From Lentibacillus saliphilus (lineage in GTDB: Bacteria; Bacillota; Bacilli; Bacillales; Amphibacillaceae), in NCBI RefSeq assembly GCF_019093865.1, contig NZ_JABJXD010000013.1, forward strand, positions 1 to 48,810: 48,810 bases of DNA, written 5' to 3'. The notes below the pieces were generated by a model that worked only from the letters and a program-made list of their open reading frames with translations, was not told the DNA's origin and did not search any database. A program made the translations under genes and the position numbers. Below are positions 48,753-48,810 of this stretch, one piece after another; position 1 is the first letter of the stretch, and every line of letters begins with the position of its first letter.

Positions 48753-48810
48753 ATGCATTTTTGTATGTATGTAAAAACGGTTGTACAATAAATGACGTTG
48801 GTGGGGAAAA

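Overview
The window looks like a chromosomal segment of a low-to-mid GC endospore-forming Bacillota, most likely a halo- or alkali-tolerant Bacillaceae. The pointers are sigma-A-type promoters, strong AGGAGG ribosome sites, a SpoIID/LytB-like protein, a YtaF-like sporulation membrane protein, FloT, CvfB/YitL, YetF, a Bacillus-type 7Fe ferredoxin and a Vga/VmlR-type ABC-F protein. The extracellular sugar-binding lipoprotein is very acidic. All family assignments were read by eye from protein sequence; no database search was run.

Layout. 1-51 is the 3' end of a probable chemotaxis receptor, followed by an HD-GYP protein, a pentapeptide-repeat protein and a methyltransferase gene broken by an in-frame TAG. 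3017-17087 (minus strand) is one 13-gene unit for recovery of cell-wall sugars: PIG-L-like deacetylase, NagZ, AnmK, a CUT1 sugar ABC importer without its ATPase, NamZ (DUF1343), MurQ, tandem-GNAT, MurR, MurK, tandem-GNAT, and an AmiE-like serine hydrolase. A promoter and a cre-like box lie ahead of it. Unlike the Bacillus subtilis murQRP-amiE-nagZ-namZ set, the hydrolases here have no signal peptide and the PTS permease is replaced by ABC importer plus MurNAc kinase. This suggests import of muropeptide saccharides followed by fully cytoplasmic breakdown. A divergent SpoIID/LytB-like gene, a possible source of anhydro-muropeptides, sits next to it.

19-28 kb holds flotillin, flavodoxin, a small acidic protein, ferredoxin, an ABC-F gene with a clear transcription-attenuation leader, topoisomerase III, YtaF and a ZIP transporter. 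28.7-29.9 kb is an MFS exporter flanked on both sides by unusual arrays with an exact 20-bp period. 30.2-38.9 kb (minus) is a nine-gene 4-hydroxyphenylacetate (homoprotocatechuate) operon that also contains a phenylalanine-dehydrogenase-type gene, so it probably serves tyrosine/phenylalanine breakdown. A GntR/FCD regulator lies just upstream. Its own promoter and the operon promoter are near-copies of each other with the same inverted repeat between -35 and -10, and the regulator mRNA is predicted to be leaderless.

39.9-48.8 kb holds YetF, an AEC transporter, SpeG, a YtrA-type GntR/ABC-2 operon with a palindromic operator on its -10, an EamA transporter, a long structured leader ahead of cvfB, a third 20-bp-period array, a small membrane protein and a glutamate/dicarboxylate symporter. 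The most novel-looking signals are the 20-bp-period arrays, the ABC-F attenuator, the twin operator-promoters and the relocated MurNAc pathway with its two tandem-GNAT genes.
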